The position numbers and the translations under genes are program-made. A stretch of 64,000 nt of DNA, from positions 206,717,298 to 206,781,297 of the forward strand of contig NC_134138.1 of the NCBI RefSeq assembly GCF_033958435.1, in the 5' to 3' direction. Under the pieces are notes generated by a model. The model worked only from the letters and a program-made list of their open reading frames with translations, did not search any database and had not been told where the DNA came from. Positions 10,080-21,278 of the stretch are shown in pieces. The DNA comes from Carettochelys insculpta (taxonomy: Eukaryota; Chordata; Testudines; Carettochelyidae). Each line of letters opens with the position of its first letter. The stretch's first letter is position 1.

Positions 10080-11260
10080 CTGAAGCAAGGGGGAGACCAA
10101 GGACATGCTGAGGCTGTGGGGGGAGGAGGAGGTGCTCCTCCACACCACTGGCCAGCACAGGAATGCCGCAGCCTTTGTCCAGCTGTTGGCTGGCCTGAAG
10201 ACCCAGGGCCACACCCCAGCTCCTGGTCAACTGACCAAGTAAGGTCTAAAGAAAAGGAGCTGCGCCTGACGTACACCCGGGCCCAGGACGCAGCTGGCCG
10301 CTTGGGGGCAGTGCTCACCGGCTGCCCCCCCAGCAAAGCCCTCAACCAGCTGCTGGGGCTGAGGAACGCCGTCGAGCGGGAGTCCGTTTCTGACACAGCA
10401 GCGCTGGAGGCAGAGGCCCAGCTCATGCTGGGCAAGCAAGTGGGACCCTCAGGCAAGGCCCGCAGCCAGGAGCAGGACTAGTCCTTGGACAGGGGGGAGG
10501 CCCTGGCTATTGAACATACCTTCTGTCTCCTCCAGCAGGGATCCCCCCACCTGGGCCACCCAACAAAGTCCTCAAGGAACCATGCGGTATGTAACCAGTG
10601 AATCAGACACCCCGGGCCAGGGATGGAGGAGCCACCCATCACTGCTGGCAGCGGGCCGGCCACTGGGCCACCAGTCCCATCCCAACACAAGTTGGCTGCA
10701 GCCCATGAGCCACAGAGTGGTCCACGCACAGCACTCAGCATCCCATGCCATGGAGAGCCTCACAACCCGCAAACCCAGAGAGAAAGCCTGGGAGAGGGAC
10801 GGATACCACCAACTATGTGGCCCACCCATGCAGGGACCCCCAAGTGCCCAGGACCTGCCAGAGCCCACTGGCTGCCAGTGGGGGGAGGGCTGGTCATGCG
10901 GGGTGGGGGGCATGGCCTCTAGGACGAGAGCAAGGGGCTGACAGGTTGCCCCCTCCCCTCTTGTCTCCTCCGCACCTCTGTCTGAGGGCCAGGTGAGCCC
11001 TGTCCAGGGCTGGGAGACTACCCATACAAGTGCTGAGGGAGCCAGGCCATCGGGCCACCCACCACCTGTGTGGGCCTGTGCTGGGAGGCCATACTTCTGC
11101 CACCATGTGGAGGATGAGGATGAGGCCGCCTCCCAGACAGAGGCAACCTGGGAGTAGACAGCTGTGCTCCGGCGGTGGCTCGACCTCAAGAAGGTGGACA
11201 TGGAGTGGCAGTGTCAGGAATGGGGTGATGTCGCTAGGGTCCTACAGACCCTCACCCAGG
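10080..11260 (+). pseudogene. Trihelix/Myb-like partner gene of Harbinger A (broken)
   Basis: With one frame change, the plus strand reads KDMLRLWGEEEVLLHTTGQH, RNAAAFVQLLAGLKTQGHTP and then VRSKEKELRLTYTRAQDAAG (10088-10300). It aligns block for block with LLGLWSEEEVL, RNVDVFAQLADGLAAQGHP and VRSKVKELRQGYSWAQDAAG in the gene of element B. The second exon is recognisable at about 11165-11262 as LRRWLDLKKVDMEWQCQEWG, matching the LEVAEQHLQLHEWARAW region of B. The frame breaks near 10080-10240. In Harbinger elements this second protein binds the transposon ends and helps bring the transposase to the nucleus. Proline-rich frames between the exons (10500-11100) look like intron or linker sequence. 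Confidence 0.7.
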
Positions 11261-12058
11261 CTGTCACCTGGCACCTGCCCCACCACTTGCTGTCACCCCT
11301 CCTGCCTCCCCCGCCACCTACCCTGGCAGCCCCCCACCACCTCTCCCACCTCTCCCTCAGCACCCACCTGATGCCTTCTGTGCCACCTCCTCCACTGCCC
11401 CCCCACCAGTTCCTTTGCCGCCCCTGACCTTGCCACCTTCCTCCCATCCAATGCCCCCCAGCTGCTCTGCTGGAGCTGGCACAGCTGTTCCTGGCCAGGG
11501 TGGACCATGGTGAGCTGGTTCCCACCTCCTTCCTCCAGTGCCCAGGCTGTTGCCACTGCATCCCCACCATGCTTCTACCTCCCGGTGGTTCTGGCCCCAT
11601 CCTAGCCCTACTGGGGCCCCTGGACCCAGAGTGGTAGGGCCCCCTGCAGTCACCATGGGTTACAGCCCCCTCCACCATGGAGGACTAAGGCCCACCCCCC
11701 TCCAGGTTCTGCTGCCCCCTTCGCACACATCTTGTACATAGTTCTCCCCATTCACCCCTGTATATAACCCGCCCTCCCCATTTGCATCATTGGCTCCACA
11801 CTGTTCGTTTTAAGTTTTAACATGTTTATTTGAAAACACTCCCGTATCCCATACAATAGGTGGGGCAAGTGGGATGTGTACACACGGGGGGCACTGGTGG
11901 GGCATGCATTTGGGGGTGGTGGAGGGCACCTGGGGAGAGTCACTGGGGCCCCTAAGTGAAGGCCACCCTGAGGGCATTCCTTACCCACACCCCATTCTGT
12001 TTTGCCAGGCAGCATGGGACATGAGGGGCTGCTCATATCCATGCGCTGCCTCGGTTGC

Positions 12059-12960
12059 CTACCCCAGGATGTAGCACTCCTGCTTTCTCTCCACAATATT
12101 ATGGAGCGCGCAGCATGCAGCCACCACTGTGGACACGTTCCTGAGGCTGACCTCCAACCTTGTGAGGAAGCAGCGGAAGGGCCCTTTGAGCCAGCTGAAG
12201 GCCCACTTCACCATGCCCCGGGCCCAGTTCAGGTGCTCATTGAAGCGCTCACGGGTGGAGTCGGTCTGTCCCACATAGGGATGCATGAGCCACAGGTGGA
12301 GGGGGTAAGCAGCACTGGCCACTATGCATAGAGGCATAGTGGTGTCCTTGACGGGGAGGCCCCGCAGTGGCACACAGGTGCCCTCCTGCAGTCCATGGCC
12401 CAGCCAGGAGTTGTGGAAGACCTGGGCATTGTGGGCCTGCCTGGACTACCCCACACAGATATCCAGAAAGCAGTCCTGGGCATCCACAAGGGCCTGGAGG
12501 ACTACCAAGCAGTACCCCTTTCTATTAACATATCGCCCCATGCTGTGGTCCAGGACCCAGATGGGGATAAGGGTCCCATCCAGGACCCTGAAGCAGCTGA
12601 AGAAGCCCAGGTAGGTGAAGACCGCCATGGCAGCATCAATGTCTGTGAGGTGGATGACCCTCTGCAGGAGGACGGCATTGATCACTCAGATGACCTGCAC
12701 CAGACAGAGGGCATGCAAACCGTGAATGCACACTGGGGTGCCCCATCCTCTCCCCTGTCCCCTTCGTGGGCCACTCCCTAGTCTCCAATGGCCACCGTTT
12801 CCCAGGAAACTCCCTGTCCCCCCTGGGGTGGGTGTATGACCCCAGCATCATGTACCTTGAGCAGGATGGCCCTGACAGTGGACCAGGGCAGGGGGGAGTT
12901 GGCCTCCAGAGGAAGGCTGTGGCTATTACTTTGGCCAGTAGCCTGACCACATGGCTGCTG
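12059..12960 (-). pseudogene. Harbinger A transposase (DDE triad damaged)
   Basis: On the minus strand, exon 2 reads VINAVLLQRVIHLTD, VLDGTLIPIWVLDHS, YVNRKGYCLVVLQALVDAQD, LPVKDTTMPLCIVASAAYPL, WLMHPYVGQTDSTRERFN and ACCALHNIVE. These are all HARBI1-type transposase blocks. The first catalytic D (in VLDGT) is kept. The second block reads AHNAQVFHNS after a frame change, so D is replaced by N. The third reads MVKWAFSWLKG, so E is replaced by K. Exon 1 is only faintly visible near 12860-12960 (PLPWSTVRAILLK before a GTACATG donor-like site). With two catalytic residues lost and several frameshifts it cannot be active. Confidence 0.75.
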
Positions 12961-13256
12961 GTGTCCCCGTCAGGCAAGGGGTCTGTGGTGCTGTCCCTGC
13001 CCCACTGGCTCTTAGCGTGTGCAGGCTGGGGCTGTTGGGGAGGGGCTCTTTAATGGCATGAAACCCCATCTGCAGTGTTTCCTGGTTTTTTTGTTCGAAA
13101 GGGCTCCTGGGGCTGTGTGGATGCTCCCTTTCGACAGAACAGATTGGTGGATCGATCTGCTTTTGGCTGCATCTGCGCTCTTTCAAAGCCCGATCTTTCA
13201 AAAGGTGCTCTCTGGAAGCCTACCTTTCAAAAGCGCCCAGTAACGTAGACACGGCC

Positions 13257-13435
13257 AAAGACTAACAAATTTATCAGGTAATGTGCTTTCATGAGTAAGA
13301 CCCACTTTTTCAAATTATCCACAAAAGCTCATAACCTAATAAATGTATTAATCTCTAAAATGCCACAGGACTGCTTGTTATTTGTGAAGCTACAGACTAA
13401 CAAGGTTATCCCATTGAGACAACCTCAAAGACAAT
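13257..13435 (+). mobile_element. Penelope end, right half with inverted arm
   Basis: The sequence continues the Penelope end interrupted at 9534 (GACTAACAAATTTATCAGG, then GTAAGACCCACTTTTTCAAA). It then folds back as an inverted arm (AAAAGCTCATAACCTAATAA, then CACAGGACTGCTTGTTATTT). This is the short hairpin form also seen at 23852-24035. Confidence 0.75.
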
Positions 13436-13509
13436 TAACATGAGTCTGTGTAAAGAGTGAGATCAAGCCTATACCACATATTTAAGTAGCCCAGCTTGCA
13501 TTTCTCCGT

Positions 13510-13740
13510 TGGCTATGTCTACGTTGCAAATAGGGAAGAGTTCTTTCGAAGGAACCCTGTCTACACTGCTGAGTTTTTTTGTTTTTGTTTTTGGTTTTTT
13601 TTGAAAAAAAAAATCACTTCCAAAAAGCAATTGGAAGACGTTTAGCAAATGAAGCGTGAGATTTGTAAATCAGTACTTCATTTGCATGTGTGATTCCCCC
13701 ATTTGCATTCTGCTTCCGAAAGGGGAATGAAGTGTACTCA
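13510..13740 (+). mobile_element. Harbinger-like MITE fragment, left end
   Basis: It starts GGCTATGTCTACGTTGC and carries TTCTTTCGAAGG and TTCCGAAAGG words typical of the TTCGAA-rich MITEs. I could not find the right terminus. Confidence 0.5.
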
Positions 13741-16700
13741 TAGCTCTTGGGAATACCCTGGTGCCCAACAGTAATTCAATTATTAAAGAGATCTGTCTGT
13801 ATTTCTATGATGAGCTTGGTCACTATTTTTGAAAGCTGTTTAAGTGGAATACATTGAAAATCTGTGAAACACTATGTTACATCAGTGAGCATTTCTGTAA
13901 CAAGAAGTGTGCCTTCCCTTCCCCCTCAAAAATGTATATACTACAGCTGCTACGGCACTTCCCAGTGATGTGAAACCAATTTTTTCAACAAAGGGCTGAA
14001 ATATAATTTTGCTAGGCCCCAAGTGCAAAAGGTGCATGCATTTGTAGAGCGTGTGAGTGCAAAAGATACATAGGGATTTCTTTTTCTTTTCCAATTTAAA
14101 CAAAAAACCCACTTTCTCTAGTCAGTGGAGGACGTGGCATTCTTCTATCGAACATGTGAATACTTTCATCTAAAACCATATACTGAGTACACTGACAGTA
14201 CAGCAGATTGTTCAATTTGTATACCCTGAATCTGAAGACAGGCCAAGGGATGAAGATTTTATTATAAGTACCTAAAAGTGGAATCTTCCCCCAAGAGCTA
14301 TTTTGTTAAAATTCTTGTCTTTTGATTCAACCTGGTCTACTCTAAAAGCAAAAGTTTGCTCTTCAGAAGTATTTTGATAAACTCTTTTTCTCTGGCAGGG
14401 ATATTTACTGACCTCCAAAGATAGAATGATTTTATGAGAGACAGGGAAGTCACAAATCAGGCTTTTCTGGGCAATGTGCAGTATTTTCAGGTATCAGCTT
14501 CGGAAGAAATAATGAAATATCACTCATGATCATAGGCCAAATTCTTCTACTAGTTTATGTAGCAAGAAGAGCTAAGTCCAAGTAGGCAACATAAACTGTC
14601 TGTCTGAAAGACCAATTCTGTGAATGGCTAAATCCTATGTCAAAAGGTAAATGTGATTCCAAAATATAGTTTCTTCATTTTTGTTTTCCTCTGTGTCATG
14701 CATAAAGCAAGTGTTAGGTGTACTACATTTTTTAAAAGTATGCCCTTAATGTGAATGGAAAAGAAAAGCTGGTTTTCAAGAGACTATGACACATGTATTG
14801 GCTATCTGAAATGGGAAAACAAGATGGATATGGCCCAGAAAGTTTACTTTTGTTCACTCTCAAACCAAATAAGAACTATTACTTTTGACAAAAAAGGGTA
14901 CTTTTACTTTTTCCTACTGCTAAAGCATTGACACTGAGTGTATATCTCAGTCAAGCAACATTAGCTACTCATCTCTTAAGCATGTAAACAATCTCTTGAT
15001 AAAGGGCCAGTAGCAAAATATTGAATAAAAGCTTTTCTCATGTTTGGCTTATATTCCTCCTTTTTTTTTTTTTTTTTTTGTTTTTGTATTTGTTTTAGGA
15101 AGTAAACCTTCTTGGAATTTCCTCAAAAAGAAAACTAATTTTTTTCCTGGATTATCAGCAGCATACAGTAAGGGGCTATTGAAAAAAATGTTTTAGTTCC
15201 CTTTTCAGCACCTTTGACCTCAGAGGAGAATAAGCAATGGCCAAAATCCACAAAGCAAGTTTAAAAAGCATCAGAAAAAAAATCTTTCAAAATGGACCTG
15301 TTCTCCTCCTTTGTAATATACGAAGGAAACACCTGATCAGACTCCTTACTCATTAAAAGCCTCAGTTAGTGAAAAACAGCCAGCTCTTAGCAGTAATGTC
15401 CTTCTTATATACGGACTTGGGCTTTTATAAAAATAGCACTGAAGTGCAACACTACTTTTTTCAATTTATCTTGCTAATTAAACTGTTGTTATAACTTACT
15501 TATTAATAATTTACAAAGAAACCTAAACAATAGGAATTTACTTAAGTATGCAAAGCGACTTTGTGACAGAGACTTCCTTTCCTACAGTCTATTAAATTCT
15601 CTAACACACATAAAATACACCATTGCCAGTAAAAAAAAAAAAGCCTTGAAGGAAACTCCCATCAAAACCACAAGGCAGATATAGACTATTGTGTGAAAAG
15701 AAGAGATCAGTGAAGCCTCTTGAGACAATATCAATGACAGACTATATAGGCTACAGCAGATTTAACTGATCTCTCACTTCCATCTTTGCATTCCAGGGAG
15801 GCAGCCATCTCAAGAACATCTCACATCAAATAGAGAGAATGATCAGTAAATGATCAGACTTGAAATTAAGCTTATACTATTTCACCAAAGACCAAGGTGT
15901 TTTGGAGAGATAAATATATAGCTGAATTTTGAGCTAGGGAAATACTAAATGCTGATGGTTTCACGCTATGCTCATTCAGCAGCACTGATTAGTCCAACTC
16001 AGCAGACCTAGAAAAGCATCATACAGAACACAGCACAAAATTACTAATGTTTATGTTGAAACATGTTCCTTTTATTTGTTCAACTAAATGTACACAGTAG
16101 CAGGATAACAAAATTAACTCCAAATTAAAGGTTGCCAACCTGAGTAGAATGAACATTTGGATTACAGGATGCAAAAGCTAAATAATTTCAAGCACTGAAG
16201 GAAGAGACATGTCACTAAACCACCAGAAGCTTTCACAAATTCTAGAGTAGGAGGCACCCAAACTTGTTCAGAATGGGGATCACATCTCAATACTGAGTTT
16301 GTCTCTATTAAAACTGTGCGCTGTAGCTGACATTAGGGAAAAATAGCCTCTATTTCCAAAATGTAGCCTGCATCTCTTCACCTGCATCTGACTCACACAG
16401 AGCTTTTTAAAGATTAGAAGTTGTAGGGTGTCTTCAAAATTAAATAATTTAACCGTAAAAAAAAAACAAAAAAAAAAACACCTTATCTTAAGGCTTAAAC
16501 TGCTTTTACACAATGTAAAGCAGTAATGCTCTAACAAGCTACAAAATTGCTTTTTGTGTTCTACTAGCAACACCGTCCCAGCTCTAAGGCACAACAAGCT
16601 GGTACTTACTCACTGAGATAAAAAGTTGGCGTTCCTTTTCTTTGCTTGCATGCCACACAGTGGGAGAAACACTGGCTTGAATCCTGTGCACCCATGGGAT

Positions 16701-16907
16701 TTTTTTTAAACTGTGTCTCAATGAAAAATGATACCAGAAGCCACAAAAACTCCAGTTTTTGGAAATCTCTTCAGAAGTGATGGATAACCTTACATGACTT
16801 ACTGGTAACACATACATAAATGATAATATTTTGAAACAACACCCTTTCCCACCCCACAATACACACCCTGAAACCATTAAACTTTACACCATCTTTAAGG
16901 ACACATA
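13741..16907. other. Long unassigned AT-rich block
   Basis: About 3.2 kb with no recognised repeat, no protein-like frame and only short homopolymers (T-run at about 15061-15079). It could be ancestral unique sequence; conserved non-coding content cannot be judged from one genome. Confidence 0.45.
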
Positions 16908-17080
16908 GGCCATGTCTACACTAGCTGGCTACGTCGAAGTAGCTGGCACAATGTCGAAATAGCGCGTGTTGCATCTATACATGCCATGTGCTACTTCAAC
17001 ACTGAAATCAACATTCGGCTGAAACTGGATGAAAATTCTATTGCCTCTGTTATGCAAGAGGTCCAAGTAGGTCATCGTAG
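16908..17080 (+). mobile_element. Harbinger-like MITE fragment, left end
   Basis: GGCCATGTCTACACTAGC opens the fragment, followed by TACGTCGAAGTAGC and TGTCGAAATAGCGC, words shared with the B-derived MITEs. Similarity fades by about 17080 and no right TIR is seen. Confidence 0.5.
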
Positions 17081-17754
17081 TCGTCCCCTTCTGGTTTTGC
17101 CATCTATGAATAAGACAGAGTGACATAGGGAATAAAATTTGCACTCAAGGAGATCTCTTGTGATGGGAAGGCTGCCTTGTGAACAGGCATGTGAAGGCAT
17201 GTGGAAACAGGTTGATGACTGCTGGGAGTAAGGGACAAGGCTTGAGTTCCTTTGTTAAACCTATGAAACCCTTTGAACGGCCAGCTCAAGTTTCAGAATG
17301 GAAAGGGAAGCTGGCCATTTTAATAGGTCAATAAGAATAATGCACTAAAGTGAACTGGATTAAGGTACCAGATGAGTCAAAAGGTTAAATCCAATCCTTC
17401 ACGGGACTACAAGGTGAGCTGTATGAGGCTACTCACCCCCTCTCCAGCATTAGCTGGCAGCTGAGGTTCCTATTACATCATAAGAAGAATGTGACTCTTC
17501 ATGTACAGGATTCTCTTAATTTCTGGTAAACTGGGTTTGGGGAAGTAGTAGAACAGTAGCACCTGGAGCCTATTGATAGCCACTGCACTGTGGTAACTTC
17601 AGTTCTAAGGTGTACTTTATCATTATTACTATTATTATTATTGTATCAAACAACATTGCTTTGGTTTGTTTACAGAAAGACTACATCTGGCAATCTTCTG
17701 CACTACCAGTTTTGATGGAAACCCTCTATCCCAACAGTACGTCAGCTTAGGGCA
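17081..17754. other. Unassigned sequence
   Basis: No feature recognised apart from a short ATT repeat near 17625-17641. Confidence 0.45.
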
Positions 17755-18060
17755 TGTCTACACACTAGAGAATATACCAATGTAATTACATTGATGTAGC
17801 CATGCAGGTATAATCCTATTACCATAGCCATGATGGCATGTCCCCATGGCATAGATGCAGAGTATGCTGTTGGAAGGGGCTAGCTACAGGAACCCCACCT
17901 TCCTGAATGATGATATCTATGTCAATAAAAACCAAGAACATTATTTCATTGGCATAGCTCCATCTACTTCATGGGTCAGGTCAGCAAAGCTATGTTGGTC
18001 ATGTATATATATGCAAGTTTCATACACCTATCAACATTGCTATGTTGACCTCAATTATGA
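17755..18060 (+). mobile_element. Degenerate MITE, left end
   Basis: GGCATGTCTACACACTAGAG at 17754-17773 resembles the common TIR. The body has several TATGTTGGTC/AACATTGCTATGTTGACC-type words. No right TIR could be placed with confidence, so the end coordinate is approximate. Confidence 0.35.
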
Positions 18061-18756
18061 GCCTCACTTCACTATACAATACATTCTAAGTGAGGATAAG
18101 TGACATTTTTGGATGATCAGTCATACCTAAACAATCAATTACACACATCTTTTGTCGAAACTGTTTATTCTTTCACACTGTGCTGAAGCCATTAAGAACG
18201 TATACCAAAGCAGGATTGGTTACTTATCCTTTTTTCCTTTGACCTGATAGGGAATTAATCTTAAACTTCCCATTTAATTGTTTTAACAAAGACCCACTGT
18301 AAAAGGCAGCAGGCTGCACAGACAAATATTTAATGCAAAGTCTTTGAACAGAGATGAGCAACACAAAACTCTGTCTCCAACACATTCATTGAATGATATG
18401 GAAATGCAGGCTTAACAATATGCTGTCCCCATTCAAGTGCTACATTAATCATGCAACAATTAATATGATCTGGATAATTACTCAAATTCAAAAAGAAAAA
18501 AGCAAATGACTGATTCAAAAGCAATTGTTGAAAATGACGAAAGATGACATTTGAGTACTGTTGGGTTATATGAAGAAAATGTATGCTTTTTATCAAAAAA
18601 GTACAAACAGTGAATGCTTTGCAAATAATTCAGTGTGCATGCATCAGCACATAAATCATCTTAAACCCTGTGAACAAAGCAAGCAAGATTATTACTCCCA
18701 TGTTACAGATGGGTAAAGACGCTGTTAGGACCTAGCAAGTTAAGAGACTTGCCTCA
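18061..18756. other. Unassigned AT-rich sequence
   Basis: No coding or repeat signal recognised. Confidence 0.45.
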
Positions 18757-19053
18757 GGGTATGTCTTCACCTTAGGGAAGGTTGACCCTGCCACAGTCAA
18801 TCTTCTGGAATTCAATTCAGCATGCCTCATACGGATGCACTAAATTGAACTTACACAGCGCCCCTGTTGACTGCGGGACTCCTCTCCCTCATTAGGAGAA
18901 AGAGAAGTTCATGGGAGCACAGGCTCCTGTCAACCTCCCTTAGTGGAGATGATACAGAAGCCCAAATTAAGGTATGTCAAGTCCAGCTATGTAATTAGAG
19001 TACCTGGAATTGAGTACCTTAATTCAGCCTTCTCCTGTAGTGTAGATCTACCC
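18757..19053 (+). mobile_element. MITE with GGGTATGTCTTCAC/GTGTAGATCTACCC ends
   Basis: The left GGGTATGTCTTCACCTTAG and the right CTGTAGTGTAGATCTACCC form an imperfect TIR. The element is 297 bp, the same length as the MITE at 62777-63073, and both have sub-terminal GTTGAC/GTCAAC words, so they may be related. Flanks (TCA, GAA) show no duplication. Confidence 0.55.
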
Positions 19054-19471
19054 GAAAACTAAACACAACCAACAACAGGAATGCGATAAGAAAATTCCTT
19101 CTTCTGGTACATTTCTCAATACATTACAGTACTGGAACTCTACATCTGCTAATGCAAGACAAACCTTATTTTAAAAAATGCAAAGCAGAACAACCAGGAT
19201 ATTTTACATTTTTAGGAGTAAAACTCCCACTAATGCAGAGGGAATAAGGGGTTCAACTGTGGTTCAAATATGTAAGGCTTTGAGTAAGTCCCATGCACTC
19301 AGGAGAACTTCATCCTAAAGTTAATAGGTTATTTGCAGATATGAACTTTTTTTCCCACTTGAAAATGTCTCTTCGTTGATGGGAGCAGTTTTAATTCCAG
19401 TTTTATTGATCAATTTAACTTTTTTTATTCCTGTTCCATGATTTAGCCACTTCACTCATAGACCTCCTTAT
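19054..19471. other. Unassigned AT-rich sequence
   Basis: Nothing recognised. Confidence 0.4.
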
Positions 19472-19995
19472 ATAGGTTGTAACTCCCTTATCTGGCACAC
19501 TTGAGACCTGACCAGGCCTGAATCAGTCCTGAACTTTTCCACACCAGTGGAGTTCAATGCCAGACCCTAAGCTGCCGCCGGCCGTACGGTTCTGCTCTGG
19601 TGACAGCAGAGGGGGCAGCATTGACTAGGCAGAGGTTGGTGAGGGGAAAGAGGCAGAAGAGCTGCAGAGTCCCATAGCCAGGGCAAGAGTGAAGCCCACA
19701 GGAGCTCACTCAGCCCCACTGCCACCGGCCACAAGGCCGTGTTGCTGGCCCCTGGCCACATGGCTGCAGAGCCATCTTGCCTCTTTCCCCAAGTGTACCC
19801 CTTTCCCTGCTTCTTCCCCTCCTCTCTGAACTCAAGCACCACAGATGAAGTATTTGCAAAGCTCTGGAAGCTCTAGGAGGACAAGGAAGGAGTTGCCGAG
19901 TGTGGGTTCTGGCTTTTCCTCATGAGTTCTCCAGCCCCAAGCACCCACACAGATGCCAAACCACGGAATTCCTAACTACAGATGTCCAACCTGTT
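19472..19995 (+). mobile_element. Tigger-like element with GC-rich interior
   Basis: The left end TATAGGTTGTAACTCCCTTA, continuing into CTGGCACACTTGAGACCTGA, matches the left end at 25536. The right end GATGTCCAACCTGT is its inverted counterpart. The 19560-19880 interior is GC-rich and shows no transposase motif, so the element is non-autonomous or deleted. Confidence 0.55.
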
Positions 19996-21005
19996 CTAGA
20001 GCAGAGCTGACATACATCCCCGCAGCAGTAGCCACACTGATGGCTATTTCTAATTTGTGTGCATGCTCACAGCTCCATAAAGCTACTCAAATATCATCCC
20101 TCCTCCATTGCTATCTGTAGAAATGTGTCCTATTAATTAACTTACAGTCCCAACTACCACCAGCTAGAACAAAAGAACATGGACTACAATGTACTGAAGC
20201 TGATTCAGGGAAGGATGATGGCAGCTATAATTTCCTTGTTTTTTTATTTTTCATTTCACATTCAGTATATTGAAGGCTACTGTACCTTTTATGAACACAT
20301 GAATGGATAGTGAATAATCCATGAACTGAAACTATATGCAGAACTCTAAAACTATCTGCTTTTAGTGGTATTTTTATTGGACATGTCACATCACATCACA
20401 TTTCTAACATGTCATGTTGTGTCTGAGTCACAGGGCAACATGACGTCAAAGGACAAAGCACAACGCAATACAATAGCACATGCTGGAAAGCTGAAGAAAG
20501 ATACTGTTTTGGACTTAATATCTGCTCGTAAAACAAGTACCAGTTAATCCCTTCTAAAACATGTCATCCAGATGAGCACAAGGTAAAACTGTATTCAAAT
20601 AACATTCCATAATAGGCAGAGTAATAACATGTCATAGATAAATATCTGATAGGCTGGCAGTGTTTGCCTGAAATACTTCCCCTTGTCAGCAATGTTAAAT
20701 CTGTGGCATAAATGCTATGGTGGTTAAGTCATTATTATGACTATGAATAAAGAAGCAGCAGTGGCTCTATGAAAAGAGCATCTAGAGAGTTGGTCAAGCT
20801 GTTTTGAGGGTAACTTAGGAACAGGTTGTCCTGGAGAAAAATTTAAGATGACTTGTGCATTTTTAATTGCTGTTAATAAAGTTGGAAAGCAGCAAGTTTT
20901 GCACATCTTGGGAAAGGTATTTGCTCAATGGAGTGTGTCCAAGAACAATAAAGGTTAGTAATTGCAAATTTAACAATTTAGAAACTCTAAAAGTAAGCAC
21001 ATTAA
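19996..21005. other. Unassigned sequence
   Basis: AT-rich with no recognised repeat end or coding frame. Confidence 0.45.
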
Positions 21006-21278
21006 GGCCACATCTACATGGCAGACCCATTTTGGGCTACCTTGATATCCCAGAATAGCTACTCCATGTCTTTGAAATGCCCCTGTTATTTCAAAATATT
21101 TTTGGTGCAGGAGGAGTAAAGGATACTTTGAAATAGCACATTATTTTGACATTTGGCACTGTTGACAGTGCCAAATGTCAAAATAGCCTGTTTTGAAATA
21201 AACTTGAAATAAGATACACAAGTTGCACAGCACAAAGTGTGTATTTTATTTCGTTTTGGGTGCTGTGTAGATATAGCC
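21006..21278. mobile_element. 273-bp MITE with internal perfect hairpin
   Basis: The left GGCCACATCTACA and the right TGTAGATATAGCC are TIRs. The inverted symmetry extends outward (CATTAA before, TTAATG after), so the duplication cannot be fixed; TTAA on both sides is one reading. The interior has TTTGAAATAGC words. It also contains a perfect 20-bp inverted repeat, 21142-21161 with 21166-21185, around a TTGA loop. Confidence 0.65.
21142..21185. repeat. Perfect 20-bp hairpin
   Basis: The arm TATTTTGACATTTGGCACTG is followed by TTGA and by its exact reverse complement. Confidence 0.85.

Larger units (their letters stand above)
9535..13256 (-). mobile_element. Harbinger element A, decayed two-gene copy
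   Basis: The right end is GTAGACACGGCC (13245-13256) and the left end is a decayed TACGCTAGCAACCTC-type terminus. AAA at 9532-9534 and at 13257-13259 is a candidate 3-bp duplication; removing the element plus one AAA restores a continuous Penelope sequence. Inside are a plus-strand trihelix/Myb-like pseudogene at the left and a minus-strand transposase pseudogene at the right. This is the same convergent arrangement as element B at 48.3 kb, seen from the other side. Sub-terminal TTTCAAA/CTTTCGAAAG words occur at both ends. Frameshifts and stops show it is long inactive. Strand is given as that of the transposase. Confidence 0.8.

Noticed and set aside
9565..11201. Long overlapping frames on both strands at 9.6-11.2 kb (up to 209 codons)
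   Set aside because: GC-rich decayed Harbinger sequence. Only the short trihelix-like blocks align with a known protein, and they switch frame.
13741..16907. Host gene exons or 3' UTR in the long AT-rich block
   Set aside because: No frame shows a recognisable domain or paired splice sites, and AATAAA-like words are expected by chance in such sequence.
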